Positions 8,892-17,972 of a stretch of DNA of 64,000 nucleotides are shown here, piece by piece. Position 1 is the first letter of the stretch. Every line of letters begins with the position of its first letter. The translations under genes and the position numbers were made by a program. The notes under the pieces were generated by a model that was not told where the DNA came from, did no database searches, and was given only the letters and a program-made list of their open reading frames with translations. Location of the stretch: the NCBI RefSeq assembly GCF_003111625.1, contig NZ_MZGS01000027.1:59829-123828 (forward strand), given 5' to 3'. This DNA comes from Methanobrevibacter thaueri (GTDB lineage: Archaea; Methanobacteriota; Methanobacteria; Methanobacteriales; Methanobacteriaceae).

Positions 8892-10073
8892 ATGAATTCA
8901 AAACCATTGTTCTTGCATGATGATTTAGACAAGTATTTCTACAACCGAAAAGAAGATATTAAAAAACTAAAATACCAAATAAACTCTTTAAACTATTCAT
9001 TACCTCAGCAAATCCTATTAACTGGATATAGAGGCGTTGGAAAAACCTACCTTTTAAAAAAAATAATGCATGACATTGAACCAAATATAATCTGCACATA
9101 TATTGATATATCAAAAATATACGCTTTAGAAAAAAGAAAACTAACAATAGAAACCGTATTAATTGAACTATTAAAAGAAATGAATCAATCAATACAACTA
9201 AACCAATATAAAAACAAATACAAAGCAAAAATCATAGAACTTATAGATAATTTAAAACTTAAAAAATATGACTTTCAGGATATTGCAGAAATATTGAAGA
9301 TACCAATTCCAAAAGCAGAAACCGATTACAGAAAACTAAGTCAATTTGTGATGGAATTTCCACAAAAAATAGTTGATGACATAGATGAAATCAATGGATT
9401 TGTAATAATCATAGATGAGTTCCAGATGCTAAGAAAAATTAAAAAATTAGACAAATTTTTCTGGCTAATTCGAAGTTTCAACCAAACACAACACAATGTA
9501 TCATATATATTCACCGGATCAATATCACAAAGTTCAGAAGTTATAAATGAACTAAATGGTGAAAGCGGACCATTTGGTGGAAGATTACAACAGATTACAA
9601 TTGATCCATTCACCAAACAAGAAACTCAATCTTATTTCAAAGAAAAAATGAGTGAGATAAAATTCACAGATGACGGATTTGAAAGATTTTACAAATGTAC
9701 GCGAGGAATACCATTATATATTAATAGTTTTTATAATGTAATGGACAGTACTCAATTATACACCTCTGAAATAGTTAAAAAAACATTTTATACAAATATG
9801 GATCAAATTTTAATAATGCAAGTAAAGGTTTGGAGTAGCTTAAATGAAAATGAAAAAAATATAGTTCAAATTTTAGTCGATGAAAACTCATTAGCATGGG
9901 GAGAATTACTTGAAAAAACTAATTTGTCTAGATCAACATTCAACAAATACCTAACCAACCTAAAATATAAAGGAATAGTAACTTACATAGGGAAAAAATA
10001 TGCAATAGAAGATGACCTGCTTAAAACTTGGTTACAGCATGAAAAAGAAGTAAATGGATTTTATCCGATTTAA
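8892..10073 (+). CDS. Archaeal AAA/STAND-type ATPase with C-terminal winged helix
   Basis: 393 aa from ATG 8892, chosen because AGGTGAT (8881-8887) is a near-perfect ribosome binding site; the upstream GTG at 8883 lies inside that site. Walker A GYRGVGKT is at residues 45-52, Walker B VIIIDEFQML at 171-180, a sensor-like YIFTGS at about 205-210, and a winged helix at about 320-385. This is the architecture of the archaeal ATPase family (Pfam ATPase_2 type). Such lone ATPases are common in archaeal accessory regions and their role is mostly unknown. Codon usage is far more A/T-rich than in the housekeeping genes. It is flanked by copies A and B of a dispersed repeat, and a decayed relative lies near 20.2 kb. 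Confidence 0.85.
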   Translation: MNSKPLFLHDDLDKYFYNRKEDIKKLKYQINSLNYSLPQQILLTGYRGVGKTYLLKKIMHDIEPNIICTYIDISKIYALEKRKLTIETVLIELLKEMNQSIQLNQYKNKYKAKIIELIDNLKLKKYDFQDIAEILKIPIPKAETDYRKLSQFVMEFPQKIVDDIDEINGFVIIIDEFQMLRKIKKLDKFFWLIRSFNQTQHNVSYIFTGSISQSSEVINELNGESGPFGGRLQQITIDPFTKQETQSYFKEKMSEIKFTDDGFERFYKCTRGIPLYINSFYNVMDSTQLYTSEIVKKTFYTNMDQILIMQVKVWSSLNENEKNIVQILVDENSLAWGELLEKTNLSRSTFNKYLTNLKYKGIVTYIGKKYAIEDDLLKTWLQHEKEVNGFYPI

Positions 10074-10107
10074 ATTTTAATTCAACTCCATCATTATTAT
10101 TGGCAAC

Positions 10108-10275
10108 AATAGTATTTTACGAATTGTCCAACGGAAAAACGGTTAGTATATGAAAATCAGACTATCTACTTTTAGTGCGAATATGGATTTCAATATTCTA
10201 ACATTTTGTTACTAAATGTTATTTTAATTTCTTATAGTATATAAAGTTAGTTATTTTAGCACTATTGCAATCATC
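10108..10275. repeat. Dispersed repeat, copy B (long form)
   Basis: It shares GAATTGTCC, CGGAAAAA, GGTTAGTATATGAAAATCAGAC and CTACTTTTAG blocks with copies C and D, then the promoter-like core identical to copy A, then GCA-TATTGCAATC shared with copy C. It starts 35 bp after the ATPase stop codon and is in the same orientation as copy A, so the ATPase is bracketed by direct copies. Confidence 0.75.
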
Positions 10276-10399
10276 AATTTCAATATTAACACTTTATTTT
10301 AAATAATTACCATAATTTATTGTTGAAATTACGAATACTATTTCTTAAATCCTTAAACCATGAAAATTAAGTTTGTTAAGAATAATTCATAGATAAATG
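10276..10399. other. AT-rich spacer, nothing recognised
   Basis: Short A/T-rich DNA between repeat copy B and the end of the membrane-protein gene. No reading frame or motif is seen; a weak T-rich end of the reverse-strand gene is possible. Confidence 0.4.
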
Positions 10400-11149
10400 T
10401 TAAATTATCATATTAAAAAGTAGTAATATCATCATTAAACCTAATGAAATTAAAATAAATTTTTTCATACCTTCAATTCTTTTTAATTCAAATGGTAAAA
10501 TCTTATTTGCAACATCTGGGGAAAGAACAAAGCATTCTAAAACTAATGCCAATACAACCGAAATTAAGTCAATATTCAAAAATGAACCTTTAACAAACAT
10601 GTCTTTTAAAAAATTAGTTAAAGAGACACCCAAAGGCCCAGAACCTACAGTAATACCTAAAACCCAATGAAAAAGTGGATGATAACCATTACCATCATAA
10701 AATGAGTTGTTGTTTTCATTAGAGTATACATTTCTTCTTAAAAGCAGGAAAATTCCCGGAAAACATACTGCTAAAGAAAATGCAATGGCATTATATAATC
10801 CATATTTTAAAGCCGCGCAAAAAAAGCCCCAAGATACCAAAAATGATGATACAAATAAAAATAGGATTAATCCTTGATTAGTGCCTTGCAATAAATCAGG
10901 AGAAAATAATTCAAATTTTTCATCAAAAAAGTCACGTTTATATATTAAAATAGTAAACATGATACTAACAATAGTAAACCCTGACATGCAGAGCATAAAA
11001 TCAGATTTGAACAATAAATTTAATATTATTGAAATAACTACACTCAAACAGATGCATTCTATAAAAATGCCCAATGAATAAAATTTAAGTTCATCCTCAT
11101 TCAAATACATCCATTTAGTCTTCATAATTTCATTTAAACTTTTGTCCAT
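10400..11149 (-). CDS. Hypothetical multi-pass membrane protein
   Basis: 249 aa from ATG 11149, chosen because GGTGGAT lies 8 nt upstream; the TTG-initiated longer frame to 11176 has no such signal. About six hydrophobic segments are visible (for example FIECICLSVVISIILNLLF, LILFLFVSSFLVSWGFFCAA, KFILISLGLMMILLLFNMII at the end). A short charged N-terminus and a soluble loop rich in Asn (NVYSNENNNSFYDGNGYHPLF) are present. I do not recognise a family. It is A/T-rich like the ATPase gene and lies between dispersed repeats B and C, facing away from the ATPase, so it belongs to the accessory island. Confidence 0.6.
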   Translation of the reverse strand: MDKSLNEIMKTKWMYLNEDELKFYSLGIFIECICLSVVISIILNLLFKSDFMLCMSGFTIVSIMFTILIYKRDFFDEKFELFSPDLLQGTNQGLILFLFVSSFLVSWGFFCAALKYGLYNAIAFSLAVCFPGIFLLLRRNVYSNENNNSFYDGNGYHPLFHWVLGITVGSGPLGVSLTNFLKDMFVKGSFLNIDLISVVLALVLECFVLSPDVANKILPFELKRIEGMKKFILISLGLMMILLLFNMII

Positions 11150-11260
11150 ATTTTTATCCACCAAATTAACTAACAATTACAATATAATCAGATGCAGTTA
11201 GTTTATCTTAGTATGTGATGTTTTTAGTTGAAAAACTCGGGTTCTTAAAAAAAAATTCAA

Positions 11261-11315
11261 ATTAATGTCCTATTGTAGAGAAAAATCTCTACAATATCCC
11301 GTATTAGACATTAAT
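11261..11315. other. Nested perfect stem-loops
   Basis: An outer 9-bp stem ATTAATGTC/GACATTAAT (11261-11269 and 11307-11315) encloses an inner 10-bp stem ATTGTAGAGA/TCTCTACAAT (11272-11281 and 11286-11295) with an AAAA loop. Two nested perfect stems within 55 bp are more than expected even in A/T-rich DNA. It could be a structured RNA, a cruciform site or a small mobile-element relic. Confidence 0.5.
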
Positions 11316-11337
11316 AATACATTTTTTGCGTCTTAAT

Positions 11338-11363
11338 AGAGGTTTACTTAAAAGTAAATCTCT
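11338..11363. other. 12-bp stem-loop
   Basis: AGAGGTTTACTT and AAGTAAATCTCT form a 12-bp stem with one G-T pair and an AA loop. It lies 22 bp after the nested stem-loops and is probably part of the same structured region. Confidence 0.5.
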
Positions 11364-11419
11364 TGTATAATACTATTATTAAATAAAATATATAAACTTA
11401 ACTAATTTTAAAAAATAGA

Positions 11420-11505
11420 CAATTAAATAGTGGCTATCTCAAGGAAAAGGCCTCACGAAAACATTAGTTTTCAAAGCCCCTCATTGACTTGGTTATATTT
11501 AATTG
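11420..11505. ncRNA. Candidate structured RNA (multi-stem hairpin)
   Basis: Four stems nest in order: CAATTAAATA/TATTTAATTG (11420-11429 and 11496-11505), CAAG/CTTG (11440-11443 and 11488-11491), GGC/GCC (11449-11451 and 11476-11478), and GAAAAC/GTTTTC (11457-11462 and 11467-11472). It lies immediately beyond the small ORFs at 11533-11716. It resembles no riboswitch I know; strand and transcription are unknown. Confidence 0.35.
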
Positions 11506-11532
11506 CCATTTAGAAGGTGAAAATTTGAGTCG

Positions 11533-11613
11533 TTATCTCCTATATTTTATCAGAATCATTAGTGCCATAATATTCGGCCAATATGATCCAATGAGGAATA
11601 TAATCAACCCCAC
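11533..11613 (-). CDS. Possible 26-aa membrane peptide (overlapping frame)
   Basis: GTG start at 11613 with a perfect GGAGGTGA site (11619-11626) 5 nt upstream. The 26 residues form one hydrophobic helix (MGLIIFLIGSYWPNIMALMI) with a basic tail (KYRR). It is almost fully nested, in another frame, within the 58-aa frame at 11540-11716. The ribosome binding site is the main evidence. Confidence 0.3.
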   Translation of the reverse strand: MGLIIFLIGSYWPNIMALMILIKYRR

Positions 11614-11716
11614 TTTTTTCACCTCCATTCAGACGCATGAAAAGAACACCAGAATAGCCATACGGTGAAACTACTCTGATTAATAAATAAACAGTGAATA
11701 TAATAAATATTCTCAT
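11540..11716 (-). CDS. Possible 58-aa small protein with N-terminal membrane helix
   Basis: ATG at 11716 with a perfect GGAGGTGA ribosome binding site (11723-11730) 6 nt upstream, and a TATA-like ATTTATAA on the reverse strand about 70 bp upstream. Residues 3-17 are hydrophobic (IFIIFTVYLLIRVVS); the rest is polar and mixed, ending in GTNDSDKI. Base composition is less A/T-rich than the surroundings, as expected for coding DNA. The frame is too short for most gene callers. No family is recognised. A second small frame with its own perfect site begins inside it, so this may be a translationally coupled pair or a frameshifted single gene. Confidence 0.45.
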   Translation of the reverse strand: MRIFIIFTVYLLIRVVSPYGYSGVLFMRLNGGEKSGVDYIPHWIILAEYYGTNDSDKI

Positions 11717-11950
11717 GTTTATTCACCTCCTTTCAAAAATGTGTTATAGTTTGAGGCCTTTCAAGAGAACATATATGTGTTATAAATTATTTAAGGCTTG
11801 TTGAAGCCAATTGGTAAAATTGTAGTGAGAAAAACATCACATATAAAATTTAAGATGCAAAAAGAATTGATAAAAATATAAAATTAAATTAAAATAGGAT
11901 TAGGAAATGGAGAATATAATAATCTTTATTACAGATAATTAAAATATATT
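11717..11950. other. Upstream region of the small ORFs; otherwise unassigned
   Basis: It holds the ribosome binding site and probable reverse-strand TATA box for the 58-aa frame. A GGCTTGTTGAAGCC hairpin lies at about 11793-11806. Nothing else is recognised before repeat copy C. Confidence 0.4.
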
Positions 11951-12078
11951 ATCCTGTAAGTTGTCCACGGAAAAATGGTAAGTAATCGAAATTCCAATTA
12001 CTAACTTTTAGTTACTATTTGTAACTTTAATTTCTTATAGTATATAAATTTACTTATTCAAGCATTATTGCAATCTTC
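11951..12078. repeat. Dispersed repeat, copy C
   Basis: It matches copies B and D at TTGTCC-ACGGAAAAATGGT, at CTTTTAGTTACTA and at the core ACTTTAATTTCTTATAGTATATAAA. It shares GCATTATTGCAATC with copy B. The core is preceded by a GTTACtatttGTAAC inverted repeat. No intact gene is directly attached; the − strand small ORFs at 11.5-11.7 kb lie about 300 bp downstream of the reverse promoter. Confidence 0.7.
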
Positions 12079-12547
12079 AAATTTAGAGAAGAATATCTCA
12101 TTTCAGATGAATCATTAAATATTTCGTTAATTTCATTAATGATGATTTTTAAGGCTTTGAAATTTAATTATATTTGTTAATCATTCTTTTTAACGAGTTT
12201 GATAATTTTTATTTTTTGGCCAAAATCTGTTTTAAAAAAGTGGTTAGTATATGATTTTCGAATTTGACATTTTGCAGGCTTATGAATTTTCAAATACTTA
12301 TTTTGAGTAACCTTATGAAATTTAAATATGTACTTTCTGGTAAGTAGATATTTTAATTCTCCATATGTGGTCAAATGTTAAATAGGATTAATGCAAAAAT
12401 TACTATTATAATAAAATAAATTTAATAAAATTTTAAAAGTATTGTATTAATCTTTTTAAAAGCATTATTAAATATTACTTTACTTTCTAAAAAAATATTG
12501 ATTTTGCAAATAATGCATTTTCAAAAAAAAACTATAGGGGAGTCAAA
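12079..12547. other. AT-rich region before adhesin gene; no gene called
   Basis: It contains one more GGTTAGTATATGA motif (about 12241) shared with repeats B and D. A reverse-strand 65-aa frame (12177-12374) starts with TTG, lacks a ribosome binding site and is Lys-rich low complexity, so it is not called. The promoter of the following adhesin gene probably lies in the last 100 bp. Confidence 0.4.
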
Positions 12548-14593
12548 ATGGAGATTAATAAGATTATAATATTAATTTCAATAGTTATGTTAATATTATT
12601 CAGTATCGGCTTGGTTTCAGCTTCCGATAGTGGAGATGAGCTAGCATTATCAAATGATACTGACGTTATTAATTACCATATTGAGGATCTTGATGAAAAT
12701 GAAGTCATTTCATCACCAGATGTCGGAAATGATGAATTAAATTCCGCTAGCAATCCAGATAGTTTTATCGTCAACAAAAGAAATTTTAAAATGTATTTTG
12801 ATGGCACCAATACCCTGAAAAAAGAATATGGTGGATCCATAATAGTTTTTGATGGAAAATTTGAGGACATGGGAACAGTTACCATCAATTCGGCCAATAC
12901 AAAAATTACCGGCAGACATGCACTGTTCAACAATACTGTTTTTAACCTGAAAGCTGATGGGATAATGCTGACCAATATCCATTTCGTTTTAAATAAGGAA
13001 TTTTCAACAAATGACAATGCTGGAATATTAATCAAATCTGATAATATAACTGTTTATAACTGTATTGTTGATTATAATGTTCCCTGCGAAAAGACAGGCT
13101 TTGCAATTTTTTCAAATGGTGAAGACTGGGGAAATGAAGGAGTCAATTTAATAAACAATACAATTAATTATGTGGGAAGGTCTTATGGAAGTGGTTTTAA
13201 TTATGGGATACTGTTAACTGAAACATTCAATGCCACCATATCCGGAAATATCATTAACTGCTCTCTTCCTCTTCGTGCGGTTGACTGGAACTCTGAAATA
13301 TATGGTGGAAGTAGCATGGATTTTGCAGCAGCAATAGTTGCAGATACCTGCAGATATTTAAAGTTATCAGATAATAAAATTTATGCGAATGTTAATGGAG
13401 TGAGAGAGGGAGAACCAACATTGGATACCTTACTGATTTACAATTGCAATGATGCCATAATCGAAAATAACCTCATTAGACAGACAGATTACGTCACAAA
13501 AAAAGGTGATGTGAATTATCTCTACGGCCTGGACATGTATCTGTCCAGCAATGTCATTGTCTATGGCAACGACATCAATATATTCACCAATGGTGGAAAG
13601 GAAGCCCATGGAACTGCATATCCAATTCAGATTACAGGACCCGCCCGCAATGTTTCCATAGCATTCAACAATATTAAAAGCTATTCAAACGGACCCAACA
13701 TTGGAATCTATTCACAGAATTTTTATGGCGAAACACAACTGAGTATAATAAGCAACATCATCAATATCACAGGCTTTGCAAGTGACCATTCATGGGCATT
13801 GGTTGCAGGAATCGAAGTGCAGGACTCCCATGACCTTATTTTAAACAATACTATCGATGTCAGAAGCGTCAATGAGTTTAAGACAGGTTATAATCTTTAC
13901 GGCATTAGTTATTCACAGCAAACCCGTGGCGCACATTCATTTAACATACAGTACAATAAAGTCAAAACCACTGGAGATTGGGCCATTGCATTGATGGGAG
14001 GTGCAACTTCGCCTGTTATAAACTCAATCATAGCAAACAATATTTTAAATGCGAGGAAATATGGTGGAAATAGGGCAGCATTGATAAGTGGAGGTTTTGG
14101 TTCAGTTAAAAATAATACTGATGGTTCAAAGCATGTCAAAAAAACCATGAGTGAAAACGATTATCCTGATTATTTAAAAATTTATCTAAAAAGATCTTCA
14201 CATGATAACAATGGCATCGATTTTTCATGGATTTCCAATACGGATGGAAACAGTCTTAAAAACCCAAAAACACCCCATCCAAGTCAAAGCAGTGACATTC
14301 ATCAAGGAAAATCTAATTTTCATATTGGAGTGAATAAGATTTATACAAAATCTGATGTAAACAATGGAAACGTTAATTCGACTCATTATATTCCTGGCGA
14401 ATCAGGCATAAGCCTTGCAGGTGCATCATCAAGTTCAGGCCATGCAATATCCTCACAGCCTAAGTCATATGAGGTTACAAAAACAATTAAAAATCCTGAT
14501 GAAACCAGTTACATTCAAGTAATATTTTCAACAATTTTCTCATGTTTATTGTTGATTGGCTATAAAAAAAGAGAAGATATTGAAGATTATTGA
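12548..14593 (+). CDS. Adhesin-like right-handed beta-helix surface protein with C-terminal membrane anchor
   Basis: 681 aa. A signal peptide covers residues 1 to about 25 (KIIILISIVMLILFSIGLVSA). Residues about 70-500 are Asn-rich beta-helix repeats (NNTINYVG, NISGNIINCS-like rungs), the fold of NosD/pectate-lyase-like surface proteins. A Ser/Gly-rich linker follows (about 580-640), then a final membrane helix (VIFSTIFSCLLLIGY) and a KKRE stop-transfer tail. It is probably exported by Sec and anchored in the membrane, spanning the pseudomurein wall. The ATG at 12548 follows GGGGAGTC. It differs from its two downstream neighbours in having a transmembrane anchor instead of the Lys-rich Ig-like end domain. 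Confidence 0.8.
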   Translation: MEINKIIILISIVMLILFSIGLVSASDSGDELALSNDTDVINYHIEDLDENEVISSPDVGNDELNSASNPDSFIVNKRNFKMYFDGTNTLKKEYGGSIIVFDGKFEDMGTVTINSANTKITGRHALFNNTVFNLKADGIMLTNIHFVLNKEFSTNDNAGILIKSDNITVYNCIVDYNVPCEKTGFAIFSNGEDWGNEGVNLINNTINYVGRSYGSGFNYGILLTETFNATISGNIINCSLPLRAVDWNSEIYGGSSMDFAAAIVADTCRYLKLSDNKIYANVNGVREGEPTLDTLLIYNCNDAIIENNLIRQTDYVTKKGDVNYLYGLDMYLSSNVIVYGNDINIFTNGGKEAHGTAYPIQITGPARNVSIAFNNIKSYSNGPNIGIYSQNFYGETQLSIISNIINITGFASDHSWALVAGIEVQDSHDLILNNTIDVRSVNEFKTGYNLYGISYSQQTRGAHSFNIQYNKVKTTGDWAIALMGGATSPVINSIIANNILNARKYGGNRAALISGGFGSVKNNTDGSKHVKKTMSENDYPDYLKIYLKRSSHDNNGIDFSWISNTDGNSLKNPKTPHPSQSSDIHQGKSNFHIGVNKIYTKSDVNNGNVNSTHYIPGESGISLAGASSSSGHAISSQPKSYEVTKTIKNPDETSYIQVIFSTIFSCLLLIGYKKREDIEDY

Positions 14594-14855
14594 AGTTATT
14601 TTATTTTTTTAGTTTAATTATTAAAGTACAATTGATTTTTAATAAATTATATATATGTCATAAATATAATATATATTAGGATGAATTGATAAATTTTTAA
14701 TTATATTTAGATTAGTTATGGTTCATCCATCATACGAAATTATTCATTTAATTTTGTATTTAAAAATCATTGAACTTTTTAGAATATTTGTTAATACTTG
14801 AATTTGTTCAATATTTTATAAAAATATTTAAATAATAAAAATTATGGGGGACAAT
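14594..14855. other. AT-rich intergenic region
   Basis: A T-run (14602-14615) after the adhesin stop may act as a terminator. The remainder is A/T-rich and holds the presumed promoter of the next adhesin gene; no reading frame is seen. Confidence 0.4.
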
Positions 14856-17800
14856 ATGATTATGATAAAAAAATCATGGATAATTATGGCATTGCTAATA
14901 ATGCTTGTTTTCTGTGTTGGTTCAGTCAGTGCAACAGATGATGTTAATGATACTGTGGGCATTGATGAAAACACAGAAAGTGTAGATACTTCTATTGATG
15001 CGGTTGATAATAGTGATTTGCAATCTTATCAAGATGAAGATAATTTAAGTACTCGAGCAACTGCAGTTAATGCTAATGATTGGTCAACATTAGAAAGAAT
15101 ATGTGAAAGAGGAAATGGGCCTTTTGAAATTAATTTAACTGGTTCTATATATAATGCAGATTCAGACATTAATTTTTTAAGTGATGTAACTATCATTGGT
15201 AATGAAAATGCATATATTACTGGAGGTAATTCAAATTTAATCCCATTTATTAATGATGATTCAAGTTTTTCTATCATATTTTTAAATGTTCATTTTAAAG
15301 ATATGTCTGTGAATAATCTTATGAAATTAAAAGGTTATAATAAATTTGAAAACTGTACTTTTACAAATATTGTTGCCAGTTCCAACACAAATAATGTATT
15401 ATGGAATAATGGCGATTTAATGGAAATTACTGGATGTAATTTTACTAATTGTACAACTGGTAGAGGTGTTGTTTCTAATTATGACTCTGCAGGTTCAAAT
15501 ACTGCACAAATGGTTGTAAATAATTCTAATTTTAATGGAAATTATGCTCGTTCTTATGCAGGTGCAATCAATAATCGTGGAATTCTAAATGTAAATAATT
15601 CTAATTTTGTAAATAATGCTGCAAATTCATGGGCTGGAGCAATTAATGGTGTAGCTAATACTGAAACATATATTACAAATTCTAAATTTAAAAATAATGT
15701 TGCTGGATGGAATGGTGGAGCATTATATACTTATTGTATACTTGAAGTTCATAATTCTATTTTTGAAGGTAATAATTGTACAACTAATAATGGTGGTGGG
15801 GCAATAGGTGCTTACAACTTTGTTTCCACATATAACATAACTATTGATAGTTGTAATTTCACTAATAATATAAATCTCTGTAAAGCATATGATAATTTAT
15901 CAACCACTTCTCTTGGTCGTGGAGGAGCAATTTCAGTATTAAATGGAGGATATTTAGACGTTCATAATTCAAGATTCGTAAATAATTATGCTAGAATTGG
16001 TCAAGCTATTGCAGCAGCAACTTATAATTATGCAAATGCAACTGGTGGAGTTCCACATATTTCAATTTATAATAATCAGTTCATAAACCACACTGGAAAC
16101 AATGATACTGTTTATATCACTGGAAATGATATTATATTCACTAATAATACTTTTGTGAACAGTGTTCAAACTATTTCTTATTCTAGTTTAACTAATCAGG
16201 TTCAGAATGTTTTTAGTCAAGGAGAAGATGTTTTGGGTGCAGTTCCTGAAGAAACTTTATCCGGCAATATGGAAGTTGTTTATATAGATTCAGTTAATGG
16301 AGATTGGTTAAATGATGGTAAAACACCAGAAACTGCTTTTGATCAATTAAGTGATGGTTTTACTATGGTTAAAGATGGAGGAACTATTTATATTGCAGAT
16401 GGTACATATAATACTGGAAAAGTTTATCCAATTAGTTCAGTAAATGCAAATTGTGTTGCTTTAGGAAATAATGCATTCATATATTTAATTAGTACTCCAA
16501 TTAAAAATGATGCATCTAATAAAACAATCACATTCATTAATTTAAATTTTGCATATGATACAGAAAGAAATATTGCAATTGATTTTGGAAAAAATTGTAA
16601 TTTTATCAATTGTACTTTCATTGGCAATTTCACAATTGGAAAATCTTTAGCTGACGAACCTGACCAAGCAGGACAAAATAGTAATGGTTTTGTATTTACC
16701 CGTTATACTACATTCGAAAATTGTGTTTTCAAAGATGCAACTGGAAGCAGTTTCATAACCATGTATAAATGTGCTAACGTTACATTTAATAATTGTAATT
16801 TCACCAATATTAATGTAGATTCCTTAATTTACCGCCCTTCTTTTGACAATCTATATTATGATGAAGCTAATTGGGAATGGAAAGTCATTGAAAACCAATC
16901 TGGTACATGTTACTTTGAAGAAGATGGATTAGTTTTAAATAACTGTTCCTTTTTAGGATGTACTTACAATGGTATTGTAGATTCAGCTGCTGATTTTTAT
17001 GAAGTTGTTGAAATTACTGGTTGTAACTATGATAATGCTGTAACTCCTGGTGTAACTACTATCGATAATCACAATTACATTAATTCTACCGATATTTTAC
17101 CATCAAGTTTAACAGTTTCTGTTGGAGATATTATTTATGGCAATAATTTCACAATCAATGTTAAATTGGATGTTCCTGTAACTGATATTGTTTATGTAAC
17201 AATCAATAAAAAAGAATATTCTGTTAATGTTGTTAATGGTAGCGGTTCTTTAAATGTTTCCGATAAATTGGATGCCAATAATTATAATGTTAGTGCAGTA
17301 TTTGAAGGAACCTCATTATATGAGGAATCCAATGCTACTTCCAACTTCACAGTTTCACCAGTGAACACTGGTTTAACTGCTTCCGATGTAGCTATGGTTT
17401 ATAATTCCAATGCTAAAACAATGACTGTTCAGGCAACCAATATTGCAGATGGATCCATTATTTCAGTTAAAGTTAATGGTAAAACTTTAACCGGCACTGT
17501 AAAAAATGGAAAAGCAATAATTACAATACCTGCTAATTTAGCTGCTAAAACATACCCTGCAACAATCACTTTTGATGGTGATGCTAATTATAATTCAGCA
17601 ACAGCATCTGCTAAGGTTGTTGTTTCTAAGGCAACTCCTAAATTGACCGCTAAAAAAGCAACATTCAAAGCTAAAAAGAAAACCAAAAAATACTCAATAA
17701 TTCTAAAAGACAATAAAAACAAAGCATTAAGCAAAGTAAAAGTGACCTTAAAAGTTAAAGGAAAAACCTACAAGGCAACCACAAACACAAAAGGAAAAGC

Positions 17801-17918
17801 AATATTTAAAATCAGTAAATTAACTAAAAAGGGAACTCATAAAGCTAAAGTTAAATTTGCTGGTAATGCTAACTTTAAAGCAGTTTCAAAAACCGTTAAA
17901 ATTAAGGTTAAAAAATAG
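14856..17918 (+). CDS. Adhesin-like protein: two beta-helix regions, Ig-like domains, Lys-rich terminal domain
   Basis: About 1020 aa from ATG 14856, preferred over 14844 because GGGGG lies 5 nt upstream. Signal peptide ends near VGSVSA. A first beta-helix (about 60-460) has repeated SNFxNN...GGAI rungs. A second parallel-helix block (about 480-760) begins with the SVNGDWLNDGKTPETAF motif seen in such proteins. Two Ig-like domains follow (about 760-930), then a strongly basic Ig-like end domain (about 930-1020: KKTKKYSIILKDNKNKALSKV type). The basic end is a common feature of Methanobrevibacter adhesin-like proteins; binding to the anionic wall is inference. A 175-bp stretch encoding part of the end domain is nearly identical to the next gene. 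Confidence 0.85.
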   Translation: MIMIKKSWIIMALLIMLVFCVGSVSATDDVNDTVGIDENTESVDTSIDAVDNSDLQSYQDEDNLSTRATAVNANDWSTLERICERGNGPFEINLTGSIYNADSDINFLSDVTIIGNENAYITGGNSNLIPFINDDSSFSIIFLNVHFKDMSVNNLMKLKGYNKFENCTFTNIVASSNTNNVLWNNGDLMEITGCNFTNCTTGRGVVSNYDSAGSNTAQMVVNNSNFNGNYARSYAGAINNRGILNVNNSNFVNNAANSWAGAINGVANTETYITNSKFKNNVAGWNGGALYTYCILEVHNSIFEGNNCTTNNGGGAIGAYNFVSTYNITIDSCNFTNNINLCKAYDNLSTTSLGRGGAISVLNGGYLDVHNSRFVNNYARIGQAIAAATYNYANATGGVPHISIYNNQFINHTGNNDTVYITGNDIIFTNNTFVNSVQTISYSSLTNQVQNVFSQGEDVLGAVPEETLSGNMEVVYIDSVNGDWLNDGKTPETAFDQLSDGFTMVKDGGTIYIADGTYNTGKVYPISSVNANCVALGNNAFIYLISTPIKNDASNKTITFINLNFAYDTERNIAIDFGKNCNFINCTFIGNFTIGKSLADEPDQAGQNSNGFVFTRYTTFENCVFKDATGSSFITMYKCANVTFNNCNFTNINVDSLIYRPSFDNLYYDEANWEWKVIENQSGTCYFEEDGLVLNNCSFLGCTYNGIVDSAADFYEVVEITGCNYDNAVTPGVTTIDNHNYINSTDILPSSLTVSVGDIIYGNNFTINVKLDVPVTDIVYVTINKKEYSVNVVNGSGSLNVSDKLDANNYNVSAVFEGTSLYEESNATSNFTVSPVNTGLTASDVAMVYNSNAKTMTVQATNIADGSIISVKVNGKTLTGTVKNGKAIITIPANLAAKTYPATITFDGDANYNSATASAKVVVSKATPKLTAKKATFKAKKKTKKYSIILKDNKNKALSKVKVTLKVKGKTYKATTNTKGKAIFKISKLTKKGTHKAKVKFAGNANFKAVSKTVKIKVKK
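17628..17802 (+). repeat. 175-bp segment nearly identical to 19464-19638 (gene-conversion tract)
   Basis: By direct comparison the two 175-bp segments differ at two positions, while the flanking coding sequences are clearly diverged. Both encode the start of the basic Ig-like end domain of neighbouring adhesins. Confidence 0.85.
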
Positions 17919-17919
17919 A

Positions 17920-17958
17920 GGAAGTTAAAACAATAACTTCCAATTTTTTTATTTTTTT
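17920..17958 (+). terminator. Intrinsic terminator after the adhesin gene
   Basis: Perfect 8-bp stem GGAAGTTA/TAACTTCC (17920-17927 and 17934-17941), then a T-rich run to 17958. It directly precedes the ribosome binding site of the next adhesin, so that gene must be expressed by read-through or from a very compact promoter. Confidence 0.7.
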
Positions 17959-17972
17959 AGGAAGTGTTATAT

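Noticed and set aside
10881..11081. 66-aa forward frame inside the membrane-protein gene
   Set aside because: Antisense shadow of a hydrophobic gene; no start signal.
11525..11668. 47-aa forward frame with AAGGTGA site and TTG start
   Set aside because: It lies antisense to the 58-aa frame, whose ribosome binding site is stronger and start is ATG; only one strand is likely coding.
12177..12374. 65-aa reverse-strand frame
   Set aside because: TTG start, no ribosome binding site, Lys-rich low complexity, and it overlaps a dispersed GGTTAGTATATGA motif; better explained as repeat relic.
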